This document shows, one piece after another, positions 25,876 to 34,646 of a DNA stretch of 64,000 nt; within the stretch, counting starts at the first letter, position 1, and every line of letters starts with the position of its first letter. The notes beneath the pieces are model-generated. The model ran no database searches and was not told the origin of the DNA. It worked only from the letters and a program-made list of their open reading frames with translations. The stretch spans positions 81,756 to 145,755 of the forward strand of contig NZ_FRAS01000011.1 of the NCBI RefSeq assembly GCF_900142395.1, in the 5' to 3' direction. The position numbers were made by a program, and so were the translations under genes. The stretch comes from Hymenobacter psychrotolerans DSM 18569 (GTDB taxonomy: Bacteria; Bacteroidota; Bacteroidia; Cytophagales; Hymenobacteraceae).

Positions 25876-27714
25876 CTAACGTTTGCGGATAAACCGTTCG
25901 GCCGGGCCCTGCAGCCAGTTTTCCCAGCGTTTGCGCCAGGGGGCAATGTCGCCGCGCAGGTATTTTTCGATCATCAGTGAGGCCATAGGAGCGGCCGATG
26001 AGCCGCCGAAGCCCGCATTTTCGATGAACACGACAATGGCAATCTTGGGGTCTTCGGCGGGGGCGAAGGCGGCGAACGTAGCGTGGTCGGCGCCGTGGCG
26101 GTTCTGTACGGTACCGGTTTTGCCGGCCACCGAAATGCCCACATCCAGCAGCGACGCACTGTTGGCCGTGCCGCCGCGGGCATCCACCACCTGCTGCATG
26201 CCGGGAATGATGGTTTCGAAGTATCTCGGGTCCACGACCGTGGTGTGCCGCTCCCGGAACTGCGGCAGCGGCCCGCCATTGCCGATTCCTTTCACGAAAT
26301 GCGGCGTGTAGTAGTAGCCCCGGTTGGCGATGGTAGCCATAACGTTGGCCATCTGCAGGCCCGTAATGCCCATTTCGCCCTGCCCGATGGAGAGCGAGTA
26401 GATGGTGCGGAAATTCCAGCGGTGAAAGCCGTAGGCCTTGTCGTAGAAGTCCGAGGTCGGAATCAGGCCCCTTTTCTCCTGCGAGATATCCACGCCCAGC
26501 TTTTCGCCCAGCCCGAAGGTCATTACCTGCCGCCGCCACTCGCTGTAGCCCAGGCGCACATCCTCGAAGCGGTTGGTAGAGCGCCCGCGCAGCACGGCCG
26601 TGCGCATCACCTGGTAGAAATAAGGGTTGCAGCTGTTTTTGATGGCAATGCTGACGTTGTAGGGGTGCTCGTGGCGGTGGGTGCAGCGCACCAGCTTCCA
26701 GTTGCAGTCGAAGCTGGTCTGCGGCGTCACGACGCCCATTTGCAGCGCCACCAGCTCATTTACCAGCTTAAACACCGAGCCCGGCGGGTAGGTGGCCATC
26801 AGGGGGCGGTTGAAGAGCGGCTTGGCCGTGTCCTGCAGCAGCTCCATGTAGCGGTTGCCCATGCCCTTGCCCGTCAGCACCGACGGCTCGAAACCCGGCG
26901 CCGACACCATGGCCAGAATTTCGCCGGTTTTGGGGTCGAGGGCCACAATGGAGCCGCGCTTGTTCTGCATCAGCATCTCGCCATACTTCTGCAGCTCGAT
27001 GTCGATGCTGGTGTGCAGATCCTGCCCGGCCACCGACAGCGTATCGTACTCACCGTCGCGGAACGAGCCTTTCTCGATGCCGCGCACATTGACCATACGG
27101 TACTGCACGCCGCGCTTGCCCATCAGCTGCTCCTCGTAGAACGACTCCAGCCCCGAAATGCCCAGAAAGTCGCCGGGCAGGTACTTGGCGTACTTCTCTT
27201 TTTCGAGGAAAGCCGGCGTGATGGCGCCCACGTAGCCCAGCGCGTGGGCCATATTCTCGGTACGGTAGGAGCGCGCCATCCGGGCTTTGATGGTGAAGCC
27301 GGGAAAGTCGATGAGGTTGTCCTGAATGGCGGCCAGCTCGGGCGTGCTCAGGTTCTGGACCAGCGGCGAGGCCTTCACGCGGGAGTGGGCGCGGGCCGTT
27401 TTCAGGGCCTCGCGCACTTCTTCCAGCGGCAGCTGCAGCAGCTGGCAGAAGCGTACGGTATCGAGCTGCTTCACCTCGCGCGGCACCACCATCAGGTCGT
27501 AGACGGGCGTGTTCTGCACCAGCAGCTGGCCTTTGCGGTCATAGATCAGGCCGCGGTAGGGCACCTGCACAATGCGCTGCAGCGTGTTGCGGTCGGCGGC
27601 CAGCTTGTAGCTGCCATCGAGCACCTGAATGTAGAAAAGCCGGGCTCCGAAGGTGAGAGCAACGGCCAGAAAAATAGCCGCCACCACAAACCGGCGTCCT
27701 TCGAGATATTGCAA
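25876..27714 (-). CDS. mrdA: Penicillin-binding protein 2
   Basis: A 612-residue transpeptidase anchored by one N-terminal helix (residues 8-30). The non-catalytic pedestal covers about 45-240. The transpeptidase domain has SxxK as Ser313-Val-Phe-Lys316 ('YPPGSVFK'), SxN as Ser361-Cys-Asn363, and KTGT at Lys532. It crosslinks peptidoglycan during lateral growth with RodA. The gene sits between mreD (125 bp upstream) and rodA (9 bp downstream), the usual Bacteroidetes order. Confidence 0.96.
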   Translation of the reverse strand: MQYLEGRRFVVAAIFLAVALTFGARLFYIQVLDGSYKLAADRNTLQRIVQVPYRGLIYDRKGQLLVQNTPVYDLMVVPREVKQLDTVRFCQLLQLPLEEVREALKTARAHSRVKASPLVQNLSTPELAAIQDNLIDFPGFTIKARMARSYRTENMAHALGYVGAITPAFLEKEKYAKYLPGDFLGISGLESFYEEQLMGKRGVQYRMVNVRGIEKGSFRDGEYDTLSVAGQDLHTSIDIELQKYGEMLMQNKRGSIVALDPKTGEILAMVSAPGFEPSVLTGKGMGNRYMELLQDTAKPLFNRPLMATYPPGSVFKLVNELVALQMGVVTPQTSFDCNWKLVRCTHRHEHPYNVSIAIKNSCNPYFYQVMRTAVLRGRSTNRFEDVRLGYSEWRRQVMTFGLGEKLGVDISQEKRGLIPTSDFYDKAYGFHRWNFRTIYSLSIGQGEMGITGLQMANVMATIANRGYYYTPHFVKGIGNGGPLPQFRERHTTVVDPRYFETIIPGMQQVVDARGGTANSASLLDVGISVAGKTGTVQNRHGADHATFAAFAPAEDPKIAIVVFIENAGFGGSSAAPMASLMIEKYLRGDIAPWRKRWENWLQGPAERFIRKR

Positions 27715-27839
27715 AGCGTGTGTTCTGAAAGAAAAGCACTTGCGGCCGGGCGGCCGGATTCACAAAGGTACGGCCCGGCTGCCTTTCTACCAGCTATATA
27801 GTTGCGCTACCAACGGGACGGCCGCGGGGCCGGTAGGGC

Positions 27840-28367
27840 TTAGCGGTTTCTTCGTTTGGTGGGGAAGAAAATGAGCTGGATAATGAGCAGCGTGAGGCCC
27901 GTGAACAGGGTGCTGGCTACCACCTTCACCAGCGTAAGCCCAAACGCCTGGAAGCTGCCCAGCTCCAGCAGAAAAAACGCCGTGTGGTGCAGCCCGATCA
28001 GCAGGGCCATGTACACCACAAACCACTGCCCGCCCATCTGGTGCACGTTCACCGAGTCCTGGGTTTCGTAGCCGTCGCGCGGGGTGAGCAGGCGCAGCAC
28101 CCAGGGCCGCAGGTAGCACAGCAGCACGGCCGCCGCCGCGTGCACGCCCCCCGTGTCGTAGAAGATGTCCATCAGCAGCCCCGTGCCGAAACCCAGCACC
28201 AGCTGCAGCACAATGGGCGTACCGATGGGCAGAAACAGCAGGAAGCCGAGGTAAAAGAAGCACCAGCCCAGATCAAACAGGGCCAGCCTGCTTACCAGCA
28301 GCATGTGCACGGCCATGTAGAACACAAAGCGCAGCAGCTGAATCAGCAGTGTTCCTACTCCCTTCAT
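27840..28367 (-). CDS. mreD: Rod-shape-determining protein MreD
   Basis: A 175-residue membrane protein with five to six helices. 'PIVLQLVLGFGTGLLMDIFYDTGGVHAAAAVLLCYLRP' (in part) is the conserved MreD core (G-x-x-x-D). Its start overlaps mreC by 4 bp. It is an inner-membrane part of the elongasome. Confidence 0.88.
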   Translation of the reverse strand: MKGVGTLLIQLLRFVFYMAVHMLLVSRLALFDLGWCFFYLGFLLFLPIGTPIVLQLVLGFGTGLLMDIFYDTGGVHAAAAVLLCYLRPWVLRLLTPRDGYETQDSVNVHQMGGQWFVVYMALLIGLHHTAFFLLELGSFQAFGLTLVKVVASTLFTGLTLLIIQLIFFPTKRRNR

Positions 28368-29290
28368 GGCCGCTCCTCCCCTTCCGGCTTCATGCCGGCT
28401 TTCAGCTCCAGCGTGTCGCGCTCCACTTTCGGGCGCGGATTCACCACGTACACGTAGGTCAGGTTCGAGAAATCAACGGCCAGCCGCACCCGCACGGTCC
28501 AGAAATTCTTGTCGGCCTCCTTCACAAACGAGTCGATGGTGCCGATGATGACGCCTTCCGGAAACAGCGCATTGTAGCCGGAGGTAACGATGGTGTCGCC
28601 GCGCACGAGTTTATTCTGGCGCGGAATGTAGTCGAGCAGCGCGTGCTCGAAGTCGTCGCCGGGCCACTTGATACTGCCAAAGGTGCCGTCGCGCTTGATT
28701 TTGGCCGATATGGACGTTTTAGAATGCAGCAGCGAGGTAACGGTGGCGTAGTGCTCACTGGCCACTTTCACGCGGCCCACTACCCCCGACGCCGCCAGCA
28801 CGCCCATTCCCGGCCGGATGCCCTGCTGGGTGCCTACGTTCAAGGTCAGATAGTTATCCACACGGCGCAGGGAGTTATTCACAACCCGGGCCGGAATAAG
28901 CGGATAATCCGGGTCGCGGGTGGGCAGCGTGCGCAGCCCCAGCAGCAGCGAATCGGGGTGCGGCAGGCGGGCCATGCGCGCCCGCGACGCACTATCCTGG
29001 GGCACGGGCAGGCTGTCGGCTTCGCGGCGGCTCAGGTCGGAGCGGTAGAGCTGCTGGCGTAGCAAGGCGTTTTCCTGCACCAGTCCCTGATTGATGCTGA
29101 CCAGACGGAAGTAGTCGAAAACCTGCGTCCGCGCGTCCAGCACCTGCCCTACATAGGCGTTGGCCGAGTTGAAAAACGCTGCTCGCTGGTAGGTGCTGTT
29201 GCGCACCAGCAGATACAAGCTCACCACTTCCAGCAACGCAAACACGAGCATGCCCCGATAGCGAAACAGAAAAGCGAACAGGTTATTCAT
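28364..29290 (-). CDS. mreC: Rod-shape-determining protein MreC
   Basis: A 308-residue protein with one N-terminal helix (about residues 12-30), a coiled coil (about 60-110), and the periplasmic MreC beta-barrel pair ('VGTQQGIRPGMGVLAASGVVGRV', in part; 'LDYIPRQNKLVRGDTIVTSGYNALFPEGVIIG', in part). It links MreB to PBP2 and RodA. It is separated from mreB by 88 bp, nearly filled by a long inverted repeat. Confidence 0.93.
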   Translation of the reverse strand: MNNLFAFLFRYRGMLVFALLEVVSLYLLVRNSTYQRAAFFNSANAYVGQVLDARTQVFDYFRLVSINQGLVQENALLRQQLYRSDLSRREADSLPVPQDSASRARMARLPHPDSLLLGLRTLPTRDPDYPLIPARVVNNSLRRVDNYLTLNVGTQQGIRPGMGVLAASGVVGRVKVASEHYATVTSLLHSKTSISAKIKRDGTFGSIKWPGDDFEHALLDYIPRQNKLVRGDTIVTSGYNALFPEGVIIGTIDSFVKEADKNFWTVRVRLAVDFSNLTYVYVVNPRPKVERDTLELKAGMKPEGEERP

Positions 29291-29303
29291 GAATCAACTA
29301 CAA

Positions 29304-29374
29304 GTGAGGAACGAACAGGAGGAACAGGGAATGATTCGAGCTGAAATTCCCTGTTCCTCCTGTTCGTTCCTCAC
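29304..29374. repeat. 29-bp perfect inverted repeat between mreB and mreC
   Basis: The arm at 29304-29332 (starting GTGAGGAACGAACAGG) is exactly complementary to 29346-29374, with a 13-nt loop. One arm is almost purely purine plus C. Inside an operon, such a stem could attenuate mreC-D-mrdA-rodA relative to mreB or protect the mreB mRNA 3' end. Confidence 0.9.
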
Positions 29375-29378
29375 CGAA

Positions 29379-30404
29379 TTACGTCAGCAGAACGCTGCGG
29401 AAGGCCTGAATATTCTTGATGGCAGCACCCGTGCCGCGCACTACCGCCCGCAACGGGTCTTCGGCAATGTGAATGGGCAGCTTGGTTTTGGCCGCCAGGC
29501 GCTTGTCGAGGCCGCGCAGCAGGGCGCCGCCGCCGGTCAGGTGGATGCCGTTTTCGTAGATATCGGCCGACAGCTCGGGCGGGGAGATTTCCAGCGCCTT
29601 TAGCACGGCTTCCTCAATCTTAGCCACCGACTTGTCCAGCGCAATGGCAATTTCCGACGACGTGACTTTGATAACCTTCGGAATGCCGGTCATCAGGTCG
29701 CGGCCGCGCACCTCAAAATCGGGCGGCGTTACGTCCAGCTCAGTCAGGGCCGCGCCTACTTCAATCTTGATCCGCTCCGCGGAACGCTCCCCGATCAGCA
29801 GGTTGTGCTGGCGGCGCATGTAGTCCAGAATATCCTGGTTGAAGACGTCGCCGGCCGTTTTGATGGACTGGTCGCAGACGATGCCCGACAGCGCGATTAC
29901 CGCAATTTCGGTGGTACCACCTCCAATATCGATAATCATGGAGCCCACGGGTTGCTCCACGTCGATGCCGATACCGATGGCGGCGGCCATCGGCTCCTGA
30001 ATCATCCAGACTTCTTTGGCCCCGGCGTGCTCCGCGGAGTCACGCACAGCGCGCTTTTCCACCTCCGTGATGCCCGACGGGATGCAGATGACCATGCGGT
30101 GCGAGGGCTGAAATAGCCGGGTCCGCGTGTCAATCATCTTGATCAGGCCCTTAATCATCTCCTCGGCGGCATGGAAGTCGGCAATTACGCCGTCTTTGAG
30201 GGGGCGAATGGTTTTGATATTGTCGTGGGTCTTTTCGTGCATCTGCTGCGCTTGCCGGCCCACGGCAATTACTTTATTGGTTGTACGGTCTTTGGCGATG
30301 ATGCTCGGCTCGTCCACCACGATTTTATCGTTGTGAATAATGAGCGTGTTGGCCGTCCCCAAGTCAATGGCGATGTCGCTGGTCAGGAAATTAAAGAAAC
30401 CCAT
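29379..30404 (-). CDS. mreB: Actin-like cell-shape protein MreB
   Basis: A 341-residue MreB. Phosphate-binding loops are 'AIDLGTANTLI' and 'MIIDIGGGTTEIAVI', and 'GGGALLRGLDKRLA' is the adenosine motif. It polymerises beneath the inner membrane and guides lateral peptidoglycan synthesis. It is first in the operon, with its own -7 box upstream. Confidence 0.97.
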   Translation of the reverse strand: MGFFNFLTSDIAIDLGTANTLIIHNDKIVVDEPSIIAKDRTTNKVIAVGRQAQQMHEKTHDNIKTIRPLKDGVIADFHAAEEMIKGLIKMIDTRTRLFQPSHRMVICIPSGITEVEKRAVRDSAEHAGAKEVWMIQEPMAAAIGIGIDVEQPVGSMIIDIGGGTTEIAVIALSGIVCDQSIKTAGDVFNQDILDYMRRQHNLLIGERSAERIKIEVGAALTELDVTPPDFEVRGRDLMTGIPKVIKVTSSEIAIALDKSVAKIEEAVLKALEISPPELSADIYENGIHLTGGGALLRGLDKRLAAKTKLPIHIAEDPLRAVVRGTGAAIKNIQAFRSVLLT

Positions 30405-30459
30405 TGAGTAGCGGCAGTTTAAAAGAAGGCGCCCGGATGGAGTCCGTGCAAAGTGGGCG

Positions 30460-30467
30460 CAAAAGTA
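30460..30467 (-). promoter_or_regulatory. TACTTTTG -7 box for mreB
   Basis: An exact TAnnTTTG match 56 bp upstream of the mreB start. No good -33 TTG is visible at the expected spacing. Confidence 0.55.
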
Positions 30468-30530
30468 CGGAAGTTTCGGCGAAGCACAGCTGGTATAATC
30501 ATGGCATGCTTATAGGCTGGCCGAAGGTAT

Positions 30531-30572
30531 TGTGGTCATTGCGAGGCGCAACGAGTAAAGCGGGCATCTTAG
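30531..30572. repeat. Possible degenerate REP-like remnant (GTCATTGCGAGGCGCAACGA)
   Basis: The words GTCATTGCGAGGCGCAACGA and CATCTTA resemble intergenic repeat units seen in many bacterial chromosomes. Only one partial copy is in this window, so this rests on recollection. The rest of 30405-30704 holds the mreB promoter, an AT-richer stretch and a terminator. Confidence 0.3.
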
Positions 30573-30613
30573 TATAGTATAATTCCGGCCTACACTGGGG
30601 CTCCGTTGCTCTT

Positions 30614-30657
30614 CAGCAAAAAGCCCCGGCGTACGCAGACGGCGGGGCTTTTTGCTG
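30614..30657 (-). terminator. Terminator downstream of the purH unit
   Basis: CAGCAAAAAGCCCC and its complement form a 14-15-bp stem with T-rich 3' arm. It follows the small membrane protein gene at 30705 in the minus direction. Confidence 0.85.
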
Positions 30658-30704
30658 GAAAATGCGGTAGGGCTTTTGCTCGTTGGATTACGGAGGTAGG
30701 CGAA

Positions 30705-30908
30705 TTAGGCTTTTAGCTCCTGCTGGCGCAGTCGGCGGGCCCGCCGCCAACCCACTAGCCGGCCGACACTCCCTACCAGAAAACCGGCCGCCAGCAGCGT
30801 AAAGCCCAGACGGGCGCTGGCCAGATGCCCGACCCGAACAACGGCCCCACCCAGCAGCAGCAGGACGCCCACTATGTACAATAGAACTTCCAAACGGCCG
30901 GGTTTCAT
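30705..30908 (-). CDS. Small two-helix membrane protein
   Basis: A 67-residue protein, MKPGRLEVLLYIVGVLLLLG..., with two hydrophobic helices and a basic tail (RRARRLRQQ). I chose the ATG at 30908 because an upstream in-frame ATG adds only non-hydrophobic residues. It lies 85 bp downstream of purH on the same strand and shares its terminator. Small proteins of this shape recur in Cytophagales; function unknown. Confidence 0.6.
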   Translation of the reverse strand: MKPGRLEVLLYIVGVLLLLGGAVVRVGHLASARLGFTLLAAGFLVGSVGRLVGWRRARRLRQQELKA

Positions 30909-30993
30909 AGGTTCAGTAGCTGGTGGCGGAGCAACAATCAAGTTTAGCAAAAAAAATCCATTCTGCTACACCCGCTGCCCGGCCGCTTCTTGT

Positions 30994-32529
30994 CTAGTGC
31001 TTGAAGTGGCGCACGCCGGTCAGGACCATGGCCATATTCAGGCGGTTGCAGGCGTCGATGGAGTCCTGGTCTTTGATGGAGCCGCCGGGCTGCACCACCG
31101 CCCGAATACCGGCTTCACCCGCAATTTCCACGCAGTCGGGGAAGGGGAAGAAAGCATCGGAAGCCATGACAGCGCCCTGCAGGTCGAAGCCGAAGCTGCG
31201 GGCCTTCTCGATGGCCTGGCGCAGGGCATCTACGCGGGAGGTTTGGCCCACGCCGGACGCCAGCAGTTGCCCGGCCCGCGCCAGCACGATGGTGTTGCTC
31301 TTGGTGTGCTTGCAAACCTTCAGGGCAAACTCCAGCGCCGCCACCTCGTCCGCCGTTGGCACCGACTCCGTGACGGGGCGGAACTCGGCGGCGCCTTCCA
31401 CTACTTTGTCAAAATCTTGCTCAATCACGCCGTTGAGCAGCGTTTTCACCTGCTTAGCGGGGAAAGCCACCGGCTTCTGCCGCAGCAGAATGCGGTTTTT
31501 CTTGCTTTGCAGGATGGGCAAGGCCTCCGCTGCAAACTCCGGCGCAATCAGCACCTCAAAAAACAGCTTGTTCAGTTCCTCAGCCGTGGCCGCATCTACC
31601 GGCTTATTCACGATAATCACGCCGCCAAACGCCGAAACCGGGTCGCAGGCCAGCGCGTTGAGGTAGGCGGTTTGCAGCGTATCGGCCTGGGCCACGCCGC
31701 AGGCGTTGGTGTGCTTGAGGATGGCGCAGGCGGCAGGGCCGGTGGCATCAAACTCCTGCATGAGCAGCACGGCAGCGTCCACATCCACAAGGTTGTTGTA
31801 GCTGAGTTGCTTGCCGTGAAGCTGGTCGAAAAGGGCGTTCAGGTCGCCGTAGAAGGTGCCGGCCTGGTGGGGGTTTTCGCCGTAGCGCAGGGCCGTGGCG
31901 GGTTTCTGACTCACTTTCAGGACCGCGCCGCTCAGCTCGGTGCCCTGGGCCATGTACTGGAAAATCTGGGTGTCGTAGTGCGATGTTACCTCGAAGGCAG
32001 CAGCGGCGTAGTGGCGGCGGTCTTCCAGGTCGGTGGCGCAGTTTTTCTGGGTCAGCAGCTCCGTAACGGCCGCGTACTGGTCGCGGCTGCTTACTACCAG
32101 CACGTCGCGGAAGTTTTTGGCGGCGGCGCGCAGCAGCGAAATGCCCCCAATGTCAATCTTCTCGATGACGTCCTGCTCGGCCGCGCCGGACGCCACGGTT
32201 TCCTCGAACGGGTACAGATCCACGATTACCAGGTCGATAGGCGGAATCTGGTGCTGCCCGGCTTCGGCCTGGTCGCCGGCTTCGTGGCGGCGCTGCAGAA
32301 TGCCGCCAAACACCTTCGGATGCAGGGTTTTTACGCGGCCGCCAAATACTTCCGGGAAGCCCGTCAGGCTCTCTACGGCCGTTACTTCGGCGCCCTGCTC
32401 TTCTATAAACTGCTGCGTCCCGCCTGTGGAGTAGATGGTCACACCGTGCGCTTTCAACAAGGCCACCAGCGGTTCGAGGCGGTCTTTATAATAGACGGAA
32501 ACAAGAGCGGAGCGAATGGGCTGCGACAT
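30994..32529 (-). CDS. purH: Bifunctional AICAR formyltransferase / IMP cyclohydrolase
   Basis: A 511-residue enzyme for the last two steps of IMP synthesis. The N-terminal MGS-like cyclohydrolase domain (residues 1-150) has 'HGVTIYSTGGT' and 'GRVKTLHPKVFGG'. The AICARFT domain has 'LRYGENPHQAG', the catalytic Lys-His in 'AILKHTNACGVA', and 'KHTKSNTIV'. The start is MSQPIRSALVS at 32529; upstream in-frame sequence is promoter and leader. A TACCTTCG box lies about 40 bp upstream. Confidence 0.97.
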   Translation of the reverse strand: MSQPIRSALVSVYYKDRLEPLVALLKAHGVTIYSTGGTQQFIEEQGAEVTAVESLTGFPEVFGGRVKTLHPKVFGGILQRRHEAGDQAEAGQHQIPPIDLVIVDLYPFEETVASGAAEQDVIEKIDIGGISLLRAAAKNFRDVLVVSSRDQYAAVTELLTQKNCATDLEDRRHYAAAAFEVTSHYDTQIFQYMAQGTELSGAVLKVSQKPATALRYGENPHQAGTFYGDLNALFDQLHGKQLSYNNLVDVDAAVLLMQEFDATGPAACAILKHTNACGVAQADTLQTAYLNALACDPVSAFGGVIIVNKPVDAATAEELNKLFFEVLIAPEFAAEALPILQSKKNRILLRQKPVAFPAKQVKTLLNGVIEQDFDKVVEGAAEFRPVTESVPTADEVAALEFALKVCKHTKSNTIVLARAGQLLASGVGQTSRVDALRQAIEKARSFGFDLQGAVMASDAFFPFPDCVEIAGEAGIRAVVQPGGSIKDQDSIDACNRLNMAMVLTGVRHFKH

Positions 32530-32564
32530 GGCGGCAAGGGTTAGTGAGAGTGTGAAATGCGTCA

Positions 32565-32572
32565 CGAAGGTA
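32565..32572 (-). promoter_or_regulatory. TACCTTCG -7-like box for purH
   Basis: The same octamer as upstream of aspS and of the ferredoxin gene at 40681, here 36 bp before the purH ATG. Confidence 0.45.
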
Positions 32573-32670
32573 GGGCGGCGGCCAGTACCGGCGGGCCCCG
32601 GCCGCAAAAAATAGGCGGCACAACCCCCGGCCCGCAAATACAGTTCTATAGTAGCTCACGTGCCCTATCT

Positions 32671-33864
32671 ATGTCCGCCGCCTTTTCCTCCGATCCTGCT
32701 ATTGCCCCTGTTTCGGCCATACCAGACCCTGTTTCCTCCACTATTCGCCCTTCGGTGCCTGAAGCTGCCGCCGCCCTGGCCCCGCGCCTGCTGGCGCAGG
32801 CGCCGCACTCCGACCACGAAGGCGGCTTTCCGGTGCAGGAGTTCAACTGGCTGCGGGAAGCGGGCCTACTGAAAGCACCCCTGCCCGCAGCCAGCGGCGG
32901 CGCCGGCCTGGCCGACTCACCGCACACTTTTGCGCTGCTGCATACGCTCAAGCATATCGGGCGCGGCAATCTGGCCGTGGGGCGCGTGTTCGAAGGGCAC
33001 GCCAATGCGCTGCAGCTGATGCAGCGTTTCGGGAAGCCCGCGCAGGTGCGCCGCTGGGCCGCCGATGCGCAGGCCGGGCACCTGTTTGGGGTCTGGAACA
33101 CCGAGGCGCAGGATGGCGTGAAGTTGGAGCCGCTGCCGGATGGGCGCTACCGCCTGCAGGGCAGCAAAACTTTCGCCTCGGGCGCGGGCCATGTCACGCG
33201 GCCTCTGCTGACGGCGGCCCTGCCCGATGGCGGCTGGCAAATGCTGATTCTGCCCGCCGATGTGCAGCAGCCCGTACTGGATACCAGCTTTTGGCGGCCA
33301 CTGGGCATGCGGGCTTCAGCCAGCTTCCGGGCCGACTTTTCGGGCCTGGAAATCGGGTCCGAAGACTTGCTGGGCCAGCCCGGCGACTATTACCGGCAGC
33401 CGTGGTTTAGCGGTGGCGCTATCCGGTTTGCGGCCGTGCAGCTGGGCGGCGCGGAGGCCGTTTTCGACGAAACCCGGTACTTTCTGCAGCGAATCGGCCG
33501 CACCGACGACCCCTACCAGCGCCAGCGTCTCGGCGAAATGGCCCTCCTGATTGAAAACGGCAACCTCTGGTTGCGCGGGGCCGCCGACCATGCCGTACGC
33601 CCCACCGCCGAAACCCAGCCGGAAGCCACCGTAGCCTACGCCAACATGGTCCGGACGGCCGTGGAGGATATCTGCCTGCGGGTGCTGCAGCTGGCCGAAC
33701 GGTGCGTAGGCGCGCGCGGGCTGCTTCGGCCCGAGCCGTTTGAGCGGCTGCACCGCGACCTGACGCACTATCTCCGCCAGCCCGCCCCCGATGCCGCCCA
33801 AGCCGATGCCGGCCGGTTTGCGCTGGCTCACTCCATCCCCGCCTACCGCCTCTGGCATGTCTGA
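32671..33864 (+). CDS. Acyl-CoA dehydrogenase-like flavoprotein
   Basis: A 397-residue protein with the acyl-CoA dehydrogenase fold: N-terminal helices ('FPVQEFNWLREAGLLKAPLPAASGG', in part), a middle beta domain with 'LQGSKTFASGAGHVTRPLLTA' (in part), and a C-terminal helical domain ending 'HRDLTHYLRQPAPDAAQ'. The classical catalytic 'YEGT' block is not seen, so the base may differ, or the enzyme may be a flavin monooxygenase-type member like DszC. It is the first gene of a compact cassette with PIG-L, NodS-like and GT2 genes. Its stop overlaps the next gene by 8 bp. Start chosen at ATG 32671; the open frame continues upstream into the purH promoter region. Confidence 0.8.
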   Translation: MSAAFSSDPAIAPVSAIPDPVSSTIRPSVPEAAAALAPRLLAQAPHSDHEGGFPVQEFNWLREAGLLKAPLPAASGGAGLADSPHTFALLHTLKHIGRGNLAVGRVFEGHANALQLMQRFGKPAQVRRWAADAQAGHLFGVWNTEAQDGVKLEPLPDGRYRLQGSKTFASGAGHVTRPLLTAALPDGGWQMLILPADVQQPVLDTSFWRPLGMRASASFRADFSGLEIGSEDLLGQPGDYYRQPWFSGGAIRFAAVQLGGAEAVFDETRYFLQRIGRTDDPYQRQRLGEMALLIENGNLWLRGAADHAVRPTAETQPEATVAYANMVRTAVEDICLRVLQLAERCVGARGLLRPEPFERLHRDLTHYLRQPAPDAAQADAGRFALAHSIPAYRLWHV

Positions 33865-34603
33865 GCTTCCCTTCTTCGAGTTTAACTCGCTGCCTCTGCG
33901 CCCGCCGGAGTATGCCGCCACGCTGGGCCCTACGGTTGTAATTGCGCCGCATCCCGACGACGAAAGCCTGGGCTGCGGGGGCTTGCTGGCACTTTTGGCG
34001 CAGGCCGGGCAGCCAGTGTGGTGCGTCCTGGTCAGCGACGGAACCATGTCGCACCCGAACTCGGTGAAATTCGCGGCTCCGGCCCGGCGGGCGCTGCGAG
34101 AGCAAGAGTTGCGGACGGCCCTGCAGGAGCTGGGCTGCTCTTCTGATGCGCTGCTGCCCCTGAATTTGCCGGATGGCTCGGTGCCCTCCCCCGATACCGA
34201 GGCTGGGGCCGAAGCCGTGGCGCGGCTGGTGGCTTTCCTGCGGCAGACGCAGCCCCACACGGTGCTGTGCCCCTGGCGCCGCGACCCGCACCCCGACCAC
34301 CGCGCCACCAGCCTGCTCGTGCAGGCTGCTCTGGCTCAGCTGTCCACTCCGCCTCGCCTATTGGAGTACGTGGTATGGGCCTGGCAGCGCGCCGCACCCT
34401 CCGATTTGCCGCAGCCTGATGAGGCCATTGGCTGGCGCCTTGAAGTGCAGCCGGTGCTTGCCCGGAAACAGCGGGCTATTGCGGCGCACCGCTCGCAGTT
34501 GGCGCCCAGCATCATTGATGATGATCCGGCTGGGTTCACGCTTTCGGCGGAAATGCTGGCACACTTCGAGCAGCCGTTTGAAGTCTATCTGGAGGCTCGC
34601 TGA
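33857..34603 (+). CDS. PIG-L family N-acetylglucosaminyl deacetylase-like protein
   Basis: A 248-residue LmbE/PIG-L protein. The zinc-site motif 'IAPHPDDESLGCGG' has His32-Pro-Asp-Asp, and the third ligand is in 'RRDPHPDHRAT'. Relatives remove acetyl groups from N-acetylglucosamine in GlcNAc-PI, mycothiol or bacillithiol precursors and some antibiotics. The start (MSELPFFEF) overlaps the upstream gene by 8 bp, which signals tight coupling. Within the cassette it would be the deacetylation step on a sugar. Confidence 0.87.
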   Translation: MSELPFFEFNSLPLRPPEYAATLGPTVVIAPHPDDESLGCGGLLALLAQAGQPVWCVLVSDGTMSHPNSVKFAAPARRALREQELRTALQELGCSSDALLPLNLPDGSVPSPDTEAGAEAVARLVAFLRQTQPHTVLCPWRRDPHPDHRATSLLVQAALAQLSTPPRLLEYVVWAWQRAAPSDLPQPDEAIGWRLEVQPVLARKQRAIAAHRSQLAPSIIDDDPAGFTLSAEMLAHFEQPFEVYLEAR

Positions 34604-34646
34604 GCCTGGTTCTTTTCTTCGTTATCTGCTTTAGCTGCTTATTCTG

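Noticed and set aside
26083..27801. 572-residue open frame on the plus strand
   Set aside because: It is antisense to mrdA (PBP2), where SxxK, SxN and KTGT are in place on the minus strand.
30874..32544. 556-residue open frame on the plus strand
   Set aside because: It is antisense to purH and has no recognisable domain.
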